DNA of 64,000 nt from contig NZ_FNAI01000016.1 in NCBI RefSeq assembly GCF_900101875.1, positions 62,001-126,000 on the forward strand. Reading direction: 5' to 3'. Of the stretch, positions 9,189 through 18,638 are shown one piece after another. The stretch is from Mucilaginibacter pineti (GTDB lineage Bacteria > Bacteroidota > Bacteroidia > Sphingobacteriales > Sphingobacteriaceae). The position numbers and the translations under genes are program-made. Under the pieces are notes generated by a model, which saw only the letters and a program-made list of their open reading frames with translations, was not told the origin of the DNA and made no database searches. Position 1 is the first letter of the stretch. Every line of letters starts with the position of its first letter.

Positions 9189-9887
9189 GTGAAATTACCC
9201 GGCGGCTATCTGGCCGATTTTGTGTCGTTGCTGTTTCCTGAACTTTGCCCCGCCTGCAATGCCAGCCTGGTTGCAAACGAGCACATTATCTGTTCAGATT
9301 GCAGGTATAATTTACCTTACACCGATTTTCATTTACAGGCCGATAATATTGTTGCCCAGCAGTTTTACGGCAAAATAAAGGTGGAAGCTGCTTATGCCCT
9401 TTACTACTTTAACAAGGGCGGCAACGTTCAAAACATGATGCACCACTTTAAATACAGCGGAATGCACAAAATAGGTAAAGTGTTAGGCGGCATTGCCGGC
9501 AGTCAATTAGCACAAAACACCATTTTTAATACGATAGATTATATTATTCCCGTACCCTTGCATAAAAGCAGGCTCCGGAAGCGGGGCTATAACCAAAGCG
9601 CCTGCTTTGCCGATGGCCTCGCCGAAAAGTTAAATGCCGGAGTGGAAATTGATAACCTTGTACGGGTAGTGGCTACAGATACCCAAACCCATAAATCGAG
9701 GTTTGCCAGGTTTCAGAATATGCAGCAAGTGTTCAGCATAGCTAACCCTGAGAAGTTGGCAGGCAAACATATTTTATTGGTTGATGATATAATAACCACC
9801 GGTTCAACGCTGGAGGCCTGCGGTATGGAACTGTTAAAAGTACCGGGGCTAACGTTGAGTATTGCTACTATTGCCTATGCGGTGTAA
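9189..9887 (+). CDS. ComF family phosphoribosyltransferase-like protein
   Basis: A 232-residue ComF/GntX-type protein. The N-terminus has a four-cysteine zinc finger (Cys20, Cys23, Cys35, Cys38) and the C-terminus a PRTase fold with the PRPP-binding motif LVDDIITTGST. In naturally competent bacteria ComF supports DNA uptake; in others its role is unclear. The start is a GTG at 9189: the nearby ATG at 9184 is out of frame and hits a stop after two codons. It follows rlmN by 23 nt and is probably co-transcribed with it. Confidence 0.92.
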   Translation: MKLPGGYLADFVSLLFPELCPACNASLVANEHIICSDCRYNLPYTDFHLQADNIVAQQFYGKIKVEAAYALYYFNKGGNVQNMMHHFKYSGMHKIGKVLGGIAGSQLAQNTIFNTIDYIIPVPLHKSRLRKRGYNQSACFADGLAEKLNAGVEIDNLVRVVATDTQTHKSRFARFQNMQQVFSIANPEKLAGKHILLVDDIITTGSTLEACGMELLKVPGLTLSIATIAYAV

Positions 9888-9913
9888 ATTCAAAAGGGAA
9901 AATCAAACTATTT

Positions 9914-10004
9914 TGTCATCCTGAGGAACGAAGGATCTGTTGTACTATTTGCAAATCCGAATTACTTGGGCATGAATAGATTCTTCGCTACGCTCAGAAT
10001 GACA
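9914..10004. repeat. Dispersed imperfect palindrome, TGTCATT family, copy 1
   Basis: A 91-nt element that opens with TGTCATCCTGAGGAACGAAG and closes with the approximate reverse complement (GCTCAGAATGACA). It lies between the convergent comF and histidine kinase genes and contains no ORF. It shares its arms with the copy at 25322-25400. Confidence 0.85.
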
Positions 10005-10074
10005 GAATTTAAAGTTTTAAAACTTCATAAATCTGGTATCAAATCTGAAATCTGCCCATCTATAACTTGAAACC

Positions 10075-13000
10075 CTACTGCTGCTGGTAACGGCTTAGTT
10101 TGTCGTAAAGCACTTTAGGATCAAATGGCTTCAGGATGTAGTCATTCATGCCGGCGTTGCCAATTTCGCCCATTTGATTGCTCAGCATTGAGGCGGTTAG
10201 CGCTATGATAGGTAGTTGCTGAAAATACGGCTCCTGCATAGCCCGGATAACCTGCGTAGCTTCAAGCCCTCCCATTTCTGGCATGTGGATATCCATTAAT
10301 ACAACATTATAGTTACGGTTAGCTTCTATTTTATTAACTGCTTCAACACCGTTTTCTGCAAAATCGGCATTTGCACCCCATTTTTTCAGGATCTTGTTTA
10401 TCAGTAACCGGTTAATCTGGTTATCATCAACTACCAAAACGTTAATCTTTAATCCCTCTTCCACGTTGTTATAATTTGAATTTAAATGGTTATCAGCCTT
10501 GTTAAACGTTATAGTAAACCAAAAGGTTGAGCCCTGCCCCAATACACTATCTACATTTACCCTTGAATCATGCAGCTCAATTAACCGTTTACTTATAGCA
10601 AGACCTAACCCGGTGCCGCCATATTTGCGTGTGGTATCAACTTCGGCCTGTTTAAATTGCTCAAATATGGTATTAATCTTATTACTTGCAATGCCTATCC
10701 CAGTATCTGAAACCGAAAACCTGATCCTTACATCTTTATCACTTTGCTGTATAACCTTCAGATCAATGTTTACGCCGCCGGTATCTGTAAATTTAACCGC
10801 GTTGCCAACCAGGTTTAACAATATCTGGCATAGCCGCGTACGATCACCTAAAACATAGGCCGGTATGGCATCATCAATACTTTTGCTAAGGTATATATTT
10901 TTTTCGGCCGCCTTATACTGCATAGATGCAGTGATACTTTGAACAAGTTCGCCCATATCTACCCGCGTTTTTTCCAGTTCGATATTACCTGTTTCTATCT
11001 TCGCAAAATCCAGCACATCATTTATCAGCGTCATCAAATTCTCAGCCGAAAACTTCAATATCTGCAGGTTTTCCTTTTGTGAATCTAAAGGACTTTCCTC
11101 CAGTAACAGGTGCGACATTCCTATCACCGCGTTAAGCGGCGTACGGATCTCGTGGCTCATTACCGAAATAAACATATCCTTGGCCCTGCTTAATTGCAGT
11201 GCTTCTTCCTTTGCAGTAATCAGCTCAATTTCAGTTTTCTTTTTGGCCGTGATATCAATAATTACCTCAATGTATTTATCCACATCGCCTTTATCATCAA
11301 GAATTACGGAATTGATGACAGAGATCCACAACGGCTGCCCGTCGCTGCGATAAATCAGCAGATCAACCTCAAAAGATTGTTTGTTTTTTGACAACTCACG
11401 CGCTTTTTGAATGCTGGCCACATCGGTAAGTTCTCCTTTAAGTACATCGCCCAGATGGGCACCGTTCACCTCGTGTAAAGTATAGCCAGTAATATTTTCA
11501 AATGCCTTATTTACCCACTCTACCTGGCCATCGCTGTTATTAATTACCACGCCACTGGTAGCCCTGCTTGCCACTAATGAAAGTAATGTAAGCTCTGCTT
11601 CGTTCTTTTTACGCTCGGTAATATCAACCATTACGCCAATCTGCCTGTCAACTTTCCCCACCTCATTAAAAATAGGACTGTTGGACAAAAACACCCATAT
11701 AGGAGTACCATCCTTCTTGTATATCTGTATCTCTACCTCGTAGGGTTTATTCTCTTTAACAGCCTTAACTGCACTTTCAAAAACGGCAAGATCAGTACCG
11801 GGACCAATTAAGGTGGTGCCTATGACTTTACCATATAGCTCTTCAAAAGAATAGCCTATAATATCTTCAAGAGCTTCATTTGCCCATAAAAACTTGCCTT
11901 GTATATCCCGTATAAAAATACCACTTGGGGATTTGCGCGCAGCGAAGGATAAGATCTCCAGGTCCTGCTCAATTTTTTTACGCGGAGTTATATCTATAAT
12001 AACGCGTATAAATTTATCTATCTGCCCTTCGTTATTATAAATAACCGAGTTAATAACCGAAATCCACAACGGTGAACCATCCTTGGTAGTAACCAGCAGA
12101 TCAGTTTCGTATGATCGCCTGTCGCGAATGGCTTCATCAAGTTTGCGGGTAGCTTCCGCATCAACAGGCACACCTTTCAGCACATCGCGCAGTATTTCAT
12201 TTTCAACATCACGCTGGCTATAACCGGTTATTTTTTCAAATGCCTCGTTAGTCCAGATGATCTCGTCAATACCGTTACTTATTACAACACCGTTGCTCAC
12301 CTTGCTGGCCACTAATGATAATAGTTCCAATTCCAGTGATATCTTTTTTTGATAGCTGATATTACGACCGCTGGCAAACCACTTATCATTTTTAAAGGTA
12401 ACCGACCAGCTAACCCATTTTTCCGTCTCTCCCGGTATTAAAACGCGGGTTTCGATTTCAAATTTACGCTGCTGCCTGCTTAAGCCTTCTTTTAACGTTT
12501 TTAATGACGAAGCTCTTTCTTCCTCGGGGAAAAAATTCCAGATGGGCTGACCTGTTACCTCCTGGGAACTATAGCCCAAAGTAGCTTTAACAGCTTCGTT
12601 GATATGTTCAATCCTGAACTGCCTATCCATAATGCAATGAATATCTGGCGAGCTATCAAAAAGATCATAAAATTCTTTGTAGCGGGTAAGGCTTTCTTCC
12701 AGCGCGTACTGTTGCCTGCGTAATATCAGGTGCGACATCACCTCGTCGGCCAGGGTGCGCAGGGCATCGCGCTGTTCTTCACTAAGTTTATGGGGTACCG
12801 AATCAATAACACAAAGGGATCCTAAACGATAACCATCCGGGTCAATCAGCGGGGCGCCCGCATAAAACCTAACATTATGACTGGTAACGTATTCGCTGTA
12901 TTTAAAGATTTCATCCTCCAGCGTATCGTTTATTTCCAGGATCTCGTTGGATAAAATGGTGGTATTGCAAAAAGCGCCGACACGGGGGGTTTCACCCAGG

Positions 13001-13203
13001 TCGGCGCCAAATTTTGATTTAAACCACTGCCTGTCGGCATCTATTAAGGTGATTAAGGCAACAGGAACACTGCAAATATAGGATGCCAAACGGGTGATGG
13101 CATCATACTGCTTCTCAGGCAATGTATCCAGCACATGGTATGATTGCAGGGCCGCTAAGCGCTTATCTTCTGCAGTTAAAAATCCATGTTGCCTTATTGT
13201 CAT
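10075..13203 (-). CDS. Hybrid sensor histidine kinase/response regulator (GAF-PAS4-HisKA-HATPase-REC)
   Basis: A 1042-residue cytosolic hybrid two-component kinase. Domains in order: GAF (about 30-160), four PAS or PAS-PAC domains (about 170-290, 293-410, 415-533, 538-656), HisKA with phospho-acceptor His684 in SHEIRTPLN, HATPase with the N box near NLVGNAVKF and G boxes DTGIGI and GGTGLGLAIS, and a C-terminal receiver with phospho-acceptor Asp971 in LMDIHMP. No membrane segment is seen, so it senses an intracellular signal. PAS 2 and PAS 4 are very alike (both start LLSLVAS and share SVINSVI), indicating internal duplication. It begins 3 nt after glyA. No DNA-binding partner is nearby. Confidence 0.95.
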   Translation of the reverse strand: MTIRQHGFLTAEDKRLAALQSYHVLDTLPEKQYDAITRLASYICSVPVALITLIDADRQWFKSKFGADLGETPRVGAFCNTTILSNEILEINDTLEDEIFKYSEYVTSHNVRFYAGAPLIDPDGYRLGSLCVIDSVPHKLSEEQRDALRTLADEVMSHLILRRQQYALEESLTRYKEFYDLFDSSPDIHCIMDRQFRIEHINEAVKATLGYSSQEVTGQPIWNFFPEEERASSLKTLKEGLSRQQRKFEIETRVLIPGETEKWVSWSVTFKNDKWFASGRNISYQKKISLELELLSLVASKVSNGVVISNGIDEIIWTNEAFEKITGYSQRDVENEILRDVLKGVPVDAEATRKLDEAIRDRRSYETDLLVTTKDGSPLWISVINSVIYNNEGQIDKFIRVIIDITPRKKIEQDLEILSFAARKSPSGIFIRDIQGKFLWANEALEDIIGYSFEELYGKVIGTTLIGPGTDLAVFESAVKAVKENKPYEVEIQIYKKDGTPIWVFLSNSPIFNEVGKVDRQIGVMVDITERKKNEAELTLLSLVASRATSGVVINNSDGQVEWVNKAFENITGYTLHEVNGAHLGDVLKGELTDVASIQKARELSKNKQSFEVDLLIYRSDGQPLWISVINSVILDDKGDVDKYIEVIIDITAKKKTEIELITAKEEALQLSRAKDMFISVMSHEIRTPLNAVIGMSHLLLEESPLDSQKENLQILKFSAENLMTLINDVLDFAKIETGNIELEKTRVDMGELVQSITASMQYKAAEKNIYLSKSIDDAIPAYVLGDRTRLCQILLNLVGNAVKFTDTGGVNIDLKVIQQSDKDVRIRFSVSDTGIGIASNKINTIFEQFKQAEVDTTRKYGGTGLGLAISKRLIELHDSRVNVDSVLGQGSTFWFTITFNKADNHLNSNYNNVEEGLKINVLVVDDNQINRLLINKILKKWGANADFAENGVEAVNKIEANRNYNVVLMDIHMPEMGGLEATQVIRAMQEPYFQQLPIIALTASMLSNQMGEIGNAGMNDYILKPFDPKVLYDKLSRYQQQ

Positions 13204-13206
13204 TTA

Positions 13207-14493
13207 CTATTCAGAGCCGTTCTCTCTGTACAACGGATAGTCGTACATCAGCTTATGAACCCTTTTACGAATTTTCTTTATAGAATGTTCGTTTTCAGGA
13301 TCAATTAATACAGCATCTATCAGTTCCACAATATGTTCCATTTGCTTCTCTTTCATACCACGGGTTGTGATGGCTGCGGTACCTACACGGATACCTGAGG
13401 TTACAAACGGCGACTTATCATCATAAGGAACCATATTTTTATTTACGGTGATATCTGCACTAACCAAAGCATTCTCTGCAGCTTTACCAGTAATATTTTT
13501 ATTGCGCAGATCAATCAGCATCAGGTGGTTATCTGTGCCGCCAGATATGATCTCATAGCCCCGGGCTACAAATGCTTCGGCCATGGCTTCGGCATTCTTT
13601 TTAACCTGTACAATGTATTTCATGTAGCTATCGCTCAAAGCCTCGCCAAAAGCAATGGCTTTAGCGGCAATGATATGCTCTAATGGACCACCCTGCGTAC
13701 CGGGGAACACGGCCATATCCAACAATGACGACATCATGCGGATTTCGCCTTTTGGTGTTTTTACACCGAAAGGATTTTCAAAATCTTTTCCTAACAAGAT
13801 TAGTCCGCCGCGTGGACCGCGTAATGTTTTGTGAGTAGTAGTAGTAACAATGTGGCAATGCGGCAGTGGATCGGTAAGTAAGCCACGGGCAATTAAGCCA
13901 GATGGATGCGAAATATCGGCCAGTACCAAAGCACCCACTTCATCGGCCACTTTACGTATAAATTCATAATCCCAATCGCGCGAGTATGCAGATGCACCGC
14001 AAATGATAAGCTTTGGTTTTTGCTCTAAGGCTACTCTTTTAAGTTGTTCGTAATCAATTAAACCGGTTTCTTTAACTACCCCATAAAAATGAGGTTGGTA
14101 TAATTTACCAGAAAAATTAACCGGCGAACCATGTGTTAAGTGACCGCCATGTGAAAGATCGAATCCTAATATTTTATCGCCTGCCTGCAAAACTGCCAGC
14201 ATTACTGCCGCGTTTGCTTGTGCACCTGAGTGCGGTTGTACGTTTGCCCACTCGGCATTGAACAATTGCTTAGCGCGTTCAATAGCTATGGTTTCAATTT
14301 CGTCAACAACCTCGCAACCACCGTAATAGCGTTTGCCCGGTAAGCCTTCGGCATATTTGTTGGTAGCAACAGAACCGGCCGCTTCCATTACCTGACGGCT
14401 TACAAAATTTTCAGATGCTATAAGTTCAATGCCTTCTTCCTGGCGTTGCTGCTCTTCATCTAAAAGTTTAAATATTAGTTTGTCTCTTTTCAT
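13207..14493 (-). CDS. glyA: Serine hydroxymethyltransferase
   Basis: PLP enzyme that converts serine plus tetrahydrofolate to glycine plus 5,10-methylene-tetrahydrofolate, the main source of one-carbon units. The 428-residue protein carries the PLP-binding lysine Lys222 in the motif VTTTTHKTLRGPRGG, plus the conserved N-terminal IELIASENF and KYAEGLPGKRYYGG segments. All expected regions are present and the length is normal. The histidine kinase gene starts 3 nt downstream, so the two are probably in one transcript. The 250-nt gap upstream holds an inverted repeat. Confidence 0.98.
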   Translation of the reverse strand: MKRDKLIFKLLDEEQQRQEEGIELIASENFVSRQVMEAAGSVATNKYAEGLPGKRYYGGCEVVDEIETIAIERAKQLFNAEWANVQPHSGAQANAAVMLAVLQAGDKILGFDLSHGGHLTHGSPVNFSGKLYQPHFYGVVKETGLIDYEQLKRVALEQKPKLIICGASAYSRDWDYEFIRKVADEVGALVLADISHPSGLIARGLLTDPLPHCHIVTTTTHKTLRGPRGGLILLGKDFENPFGVKTPKGEIRMMSSLLDMAVFPGTQGGPLEHIIAAKAIAFGEALSDSYMKYIVQVKKNAEAMAEAFVARGYEIISGGTDNHLMLIDLRNKNITGKAAENALVSADITVNKNMVPYDDKSPFVTSGIRVGTAAITTRGMKEKQMEHIVELIDAVLIDPENEHSIKKIRKRVHKLMYDYPLYRENGSE

Positions 14494-14531
14494 TATGTGT
14501 ATTTAAGCGCCGCTAAGATAAGCAATTGATA

Positions 14532-14738
14532 TAGATTTGAGATGTGAGATATGAGATTTGAGGCTGAAGTGATTAGATTTTACCTACAAGATAATCAGCG
14601 CAATATAATTTGCCATACAAACATTTCTCACTAATAAGTTTTTGTAAAAATCACCTTCGGGTACTATACGGGTAAATTAATTGATGATATCAGTTTTGTA
14701 GAATCCTGTTTTCCATTCTGTCTCACATCTCAAATCTA
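14532..14738. repeat. Inverted repeat, 18-bp arms, glyA-scpA gap
   Basis: Arms at 14532-14549 and 14721-14738 are exact reverse complements with about 170 nt between them. They are made of GATTTGAGATGTGAGA-like words; a further variant word lies beside each arm. No gene is seen in the gap. Confidence 0.85.
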
Positions 14739-14743
14739 ATATC

Positions 14744-15496
14744 TCACGTCTTAATTTCCCTCGCCGAAATCCAGAAATTGTTATAGCCCAAGCCTATCTG
14801 TATATCAATCAGTTCCTGCTGCAGCATTTCAAGCACGGCTAAAAAGTTGTAAACAAAATGCACCTTATTTTCTGATTCTTTGGCGAGGCCCTTAAAATCG
14901 AGCATTTTGTTGATCTTCAGCAGATCGGCAACAGCTTTTTTTTGCTTTTCAATGGTGTACGGGTATTGTACAACAGTATGCTTTACCTCTTCGCTGCGGT
15001 TGAGGTAGTTGCGCATCAGCCGGTCATGCACCATCATGAGCCGATAAAGGCTCAGTTCCGATAGCTCCTCGCCCGGTTGGGTAACTTTTTCAATCTGCTC
15101 CAGGTCGGGCTTAATATTGCCGCGTTTCTCCTGTTTAAAGCGTTCTTCTTCAAAGGGGCGCAATTCATCGCACAACTCTTTGAACTTTTTATATTCAATC
15201 AGTTTCCTGATCAGGTTTTCTTTGGTGTCGGCTTCATCAGCGCCATTTTCGGCCTCATAGCGGGGCAGCAACATTTTGGCCTTGATGCGCATGAGCGTAG
15301 CAGCCACAAAAATAAACTCACTGGCCAGTTCCATGTTAAGGCTGCTCATCTGGTGAATGTAGTTCAGGAAATCGTCGGCAATTTTGGCGATGGGGATATC
15401 ATGGATATCAAGCTCATCGCGCTCAATAAAAAAAAGCAACAGATCAAACGGACCTTCAAACTGGGGCAATCTTATGGCAAAACTATCGTCGGTCAT
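14744..15496 (-). CDS. scpA: Segregation and condensation protein A
   Basis: The kleisin subunit of the bacterial condensin, linking two SMC heads with ScpB to organise and segregate the chromosome. The 250-residue protein starts with the classical LPQFEGPFDLLLFFIERDEL segment and has the IAKIADDFLNYI and FIFVAATLMRIKAKMLLP motifs of the family. A charged linker around residues 90-140 leads to the C-terminal winged-helix region. No scpB or smc is adjacent. It faces away from dxs, with a 225-nt gap containing an inverted repeat. Confidence 0.95.
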   Translation of the reverse strand: MTDDSFAIRLPQFEGPFDLLLFFIERDELDIHDIPIAKIADDFLNYIHQMSSLNMELASEFIFVAATLMRIKAKMLLPRYEAENGADEADTKENLIRKLIEYKKFKELCDELRPFEEERFKQEKRGNIKPDLEQIEKVTQPGEELSELSLYRLMMVHDRLMRNYLNRSEEVKHTVVQYPYTIEKQKKAVADLLKINKMLDFKGLAKESENKVHFVYNFLAVLEMLQQELIDIQIGLGYNNFWISAREIKT

Positions 15497-15515
15497 AACT
15501 GTAAAAGTATAAAGG

Positions 15516-15643
15516 AGAGTTAAGAATCAAGAATCAAGCGTCAAGATTTTTTGCAGCTTCGTCGTAATTCTCTGCTCTCTATTCTTGACCCTTATTTTGA
15601 ATAAGTAAACCGGTGCTCCTCTTAATTCTTGATTCTTAACTCT
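15516..15643. repeat. Inverted repeat, 19-bp arms, scpA-dxs gap
   Basis: Arms at 15516-15534 and 15625-15643 are exact reverse complements built from the words GAATCAAG and GTTAAG. Variant copies of the same words lie beside both arms. The element fills the divergent gap between scpA and dxs upstream of both start codons. Confidence 0.85.
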
Positions 15644-15721
15644 TGATTCTATTTTTAATACATTTTCGTGTCAAGTATTTATAAATAAATAGTTTACTTT
15701 GTAAGTTAAATACCTTTACAA

Positions 15722-17659
15722 ATGTCAATGCAGGTACCGGCCGGAGATTTACTACAAACAATAAACTACCCATCTGATTTAAAGCAACTTAATGAAGATC
15801 AACTGGAGAAAGTTTGCCAGGAGCTACGCCAGTATATAATTGATGTGGTATCAGTAAATGGCGGCCACTTTGCCGCCAGCCTGGGTGTTGTTGAATTAAC
15901 TGTTGCCCTGCAATATGTTTTAAATACCCCATACGATCAATTGGTTTGGGACGTTGGCCACCAGGCTTACGGTCATAAAATACTTACCGGCCGCCGCGAG
16001 GCATTTCATACCAACCGGATTTATAAAGGCATCAGCGGTTTTCCAAAACGGTCAGAAAGTGAATACGATACCTTCGGTGTAGGTCATTCTTCTACCTCTA
16101 TATCCGTTGCGCTGGGCATGGCGGTAGCTTCGCAATATAAAGGCGAAACCGACAGGCAGCACGTAGCCGTTATTGGCGATGGTGCCATGACTGCCGGTAT
16201 GGCTTTCGAGGCGCTTAACCATGCCGGTATTGAAAATTCAAACCTGTTAGTGATCCTGAACGACAATAACATGTCTATTGACCCCAATGTGGGTGCATTA
16301 AAGGAATATCTTACAGATATCACTACCTCAAAACCGTATAACCGTTTCAGAGACGATATTGCCCATGTGCTGGCAAAGCTATCGGCCATAGGACCTGATG
16401 CTTTCAAAATTGCCCAAAAATTAGAGAAAAGCGTTAAAGGGACCCTGCTTAAACGCAGTAACTTTTTCGAAGCCCTAAAATTCAGATACTTTGGCCCGAT
16501 TGACGGACACGATGTAAATCACCTGGTTAAAGTACTGAAAGACCTTCGGGATATCCCCGGACCCAAACTATTGCATTGCGTTACCACAAAAGGTAAAGGC
16601 TATGCCCTGGCCGAAAAAGACCAAACCAAATGGCATGCGCCAGGCCTGTTTGATAAAATTACCGGCGAAATTAAAAAAACCAAGTACGATAAGCCACAAC
16701 CGCCTAAATACCAGGATGTATTTGGCTTATCTATAATTGAACTGGCCGAGGCTAACCCTAAAATAATGGGTATCACTCCGGCTATGCCATCGGGCTGCTC
16801 GCTTAACCTCATGATGAAAGCTATGCCAACGCGTGCTTTTGATGTGGGTATTGCCGAACAGCACGCGGTAACATTCTCTGCCGGTTTGGCTACTCAAGGA
16901 CTGATCCCTTTTTGTAATATCTACTCCAGCTTTATGCAGCGCGCGTATGATCAGGTGATCCATGACGTTGCTATTCAAAAGCTTAACGTAATATTTTGTT
17001 TGGACCGAGCAGGTTTTGCCGGTGCCGACGGGCCTACCCATCACGGCGCTTATGACCTTGCTTTCATGCGTTGCATACCCAACATGACGGTATCTGCCCC
17101 CATGAACGAAGAGGAACTACGTAACCTCATGTATACCGCCCAGCAAGACAATATGGGCCCGTTTGTGATCCGTTATCCGCGCGGTAACGGAGTTATGGTT
17201 GATTGGCAACGCCCTTTTAAAGCAATACCAGTTGGTAAAGGCCGCAAAGTATGCGATGGCGAAGATGTCGCCATTTTATCTATCGGCGCCATAGGTAACG
17301 AAGTTGTAAAAGCCACTGCCGATTTGAATAATGAGGGTTATTACCCTGCTCATTATGACCTGCGTTTTGTGAAACCGCTTGATGAGGCTTTGCTGCATGA
17401 AGTATTCAAGAAATTTGATAAAGTAATAACTGTAGAAGACGGTTGCCTTGAAGGCGGCATGGGCAGCGCGATATTAGAATTTATGGCCGATAATGGCTAC
17501 CAGAACACCCAGGTAAAACGCTTAGGCATCCCAGATCGCATCATTGAACACGGCGAACAGCCCGAGCTATGGGCCGAATGTGGTTTTGATGCCAAAGGTA
17601 TTGCCCAACAGGTTAAAAACTTAGGCGCTAAAAAAAACGCCCATACAATAGCATCGTAA
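15722..17659 (+). CDS. dxs: 1-deoxy-D-xylulose-5-phosphate synthase
   Basis: Thiamine-diphosphate enzyme that condenses pyruvate and glyceraldehyde 3-phosphate, the first step of the MEP isoprenoid pathway. The 645-residue protein shows the ThDP-binding motif GDGAMTAG (about 152-159) ending in NDNNMSI, the transketolase-like IAEQHAVTF segment with the catalytic Glu, DRAGFAGADGPTHHG, and a C-terminal transketolase domain. The length is normal. A strong terminator follows 23 nt after the stop. A promoter-like TTACTTTG lies about 20 nt upstream. Confidence 0.98.
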   Translation: MSMQVPAGDLLQTINYPSDLKQLNEDQLEKVCQELRQYIIDVVSVNGGHFAASLGVVELTVALQYVLNTPYDQLVWDVGHQAYGHKILTGRREAFHTNRIYKGISGFPKRSESEYDTFGVGHSSTSISVALGMAVASQYKGETDRQHVAVIGDGAMTAGMAFEALNHAGIENSNLLVILNDNNMSIDPNVGALKEYLTDITTSKPYNRFRDDIAHVLAKLSAIGPDAFKIAQKLEKSVKGTLLKRSNFFEALKFRYFGPIDGHDVNHLVKVLKDLRDIPGPKLLHCVTTKGKGYALAEKDQTKWHAPGLFDKITGEIKKTKYDKPQPPKYQDVFGLSIIELAEANPKIMGITPAMPSGCSLNLMMKAMPTRAFDVGIAEQHAVTFSAGLATQGLIPFCNIYSSFMQRAYDQVIHDVAIQKLNVIFCLDRAGFAGADGPTHHGAYDLAFMRCIPNMTVSAPMNEEELRNLMYTAQQDNMGPFVIRYPRGNGVMVDWQRPFKAIPVGKGRKVCDGEDVAILSIGAIGNEVVKATADLNNEGYYPAHYDLRFVKPLDEALLHEVFKKFDKVITVEDGCLEGGMGSAILEFMADNGYQNTQVKRLGIPDRIIEHGEQPELWAECGFDAKGIAQQVKNLGAKKNAHTIAS

Positions 17660-17682
17660 ATAATAACAATTAAGATAATCGG

Positions 17683-17709
17683 GAGCGGCAATTAGCCGCT
17701 CTTTTTGTT
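17683..17709 (+). terminator. Rho-independent terminator after dxs
   Basis: GAGCGGC at 17683-17689 pairs with GCCGCTC at 17695-17701 across a 5-nt loop and is followed by a T-rich run (TTTTTGTTT). It separates dxs from the ABC transporter genes. Confidence 0.9.
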
Positions 17710-17767
17710 TAAACGAGGTGTAACTTACGCTGTAATCCGGTGTCATACGTGCATATATAAAATCCCC

Positions 17768-18634
17768 ATGTCCTTAGTCATAAAAAACCTTACCAAACAG
17801 TATAATCAGCATAAAACCGGTCTTAGCGATTATTCGATCACCATTGAGAAAGGAATTTTAGGTTTATTAGGACCAAATGGTGCGGGTAAATCAACGCTGA
17901 TGAAAATTATTGCTACCATCAGCAAGCCCACAAAAGGCACTTTGTTTTTAGATGGTGAGGACATTGTTACCAACCCGGATCATATCCGCAAGGTGCTGGG
18001 TTATCTACCTCAAGACTTTGGTGTATACCCCAATCTTAACGCATACGAGTTTCTGGAGTACATAGCGGCAATGAAAGGCGTTGGCGGCAATGGCTTGCGC
18101 AAACGGATAGATATGCTGCTGGAGGGCGTTAATTTAATTGCAGATGCCAAACGACCGATAGGCACCTACTCGGGAGGGATGAAACAACGCATAGGCATTG
18201 CGCAGGCTTTACTTAACGACCCCAAAGTTTTAATTTTTGACGAACCCACCGTTGGCCTCGACCCGGAAGAACGGGTACGGTTCAGGCAGCTGATCTCTGA
18301 TATGGCGGATGATTGTATTATCATCCTGTCGTCGCACATTGTATCAGATATTGAAACCATTGCCGATGAGGTGGCCATTATGAAAAACGGAATATTGTTA
18401 ACTAAAGGCATCCAGGCTGATATCATTAATCACGTAGAAGGAAAAGTGGTTGAAACATTAGCCAGTACAGATGAAGTTGCACAGATAAAAGCAAAGCATT
18501 TAATCATCAATACCAGCCGGCAAAAAGATAAAACACGGGTACGCTACATCACCAACCAGCCCGAAATGGGCGCAGCGCCTGTAAACGCCGGCTTAGAGGA
18601 TGCTTATTTGTTTTTGACACACAATAACGCCTAA
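17768..18634 (+). CDS. ABC transporter ATP-binding protein
   Basis: The 288-residue ATPase subunit of an exporter-type ABC system. It has Walker A GPNGAGKST (35-43), the signature SGGMKQRIG (from 135), Walker B VLIFDEPTVGLDP (from 154) and a switch histidine in SSHIVSD. The C-terminal extension after about residue 215 is common in ABC-2 systems. I start it at 17768 (MSLVIKNLTKQY), which gives the normal N-terminus; the in-frame start at 17705 adds an unrelated stretch close to the dxs terminator. Its permease begins 4 nt after its stop. The substrate is unknown. Confidence 0.93.
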   Translation: MSLVIKNLTKQYNQHKTGLSDYSITIEKGILGLLGPNGAGKSTLMKIIATISKPTKGTLFLDGEDIVTNPDHIRKVLGYLPQDFGVYPNLNAYEFLEYIAAMKGVGGNGLRKRIDMLLEGVNLIADAKRPIGTYSGGMKQRIGIAQALLNDPKVLIFDEPTVGLDPEERVRFRQLISDMADDCIIILSSHIVSDIETIADEVAIMKNGILLTKGIQADIINHVEGKVVETLASTDEVAQIKAKHLIINTSRQKDKTRVRYITNQPEMGAAPVNAGLEDAYLFLTHNNA

Positions 18635-18638
18635 GCCC

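Noticed and set aside
15077..15523. 148-residue plus-strand ORF opposite scpA
   Set aside because: Completely antisense to scpA, which has all family motifs.
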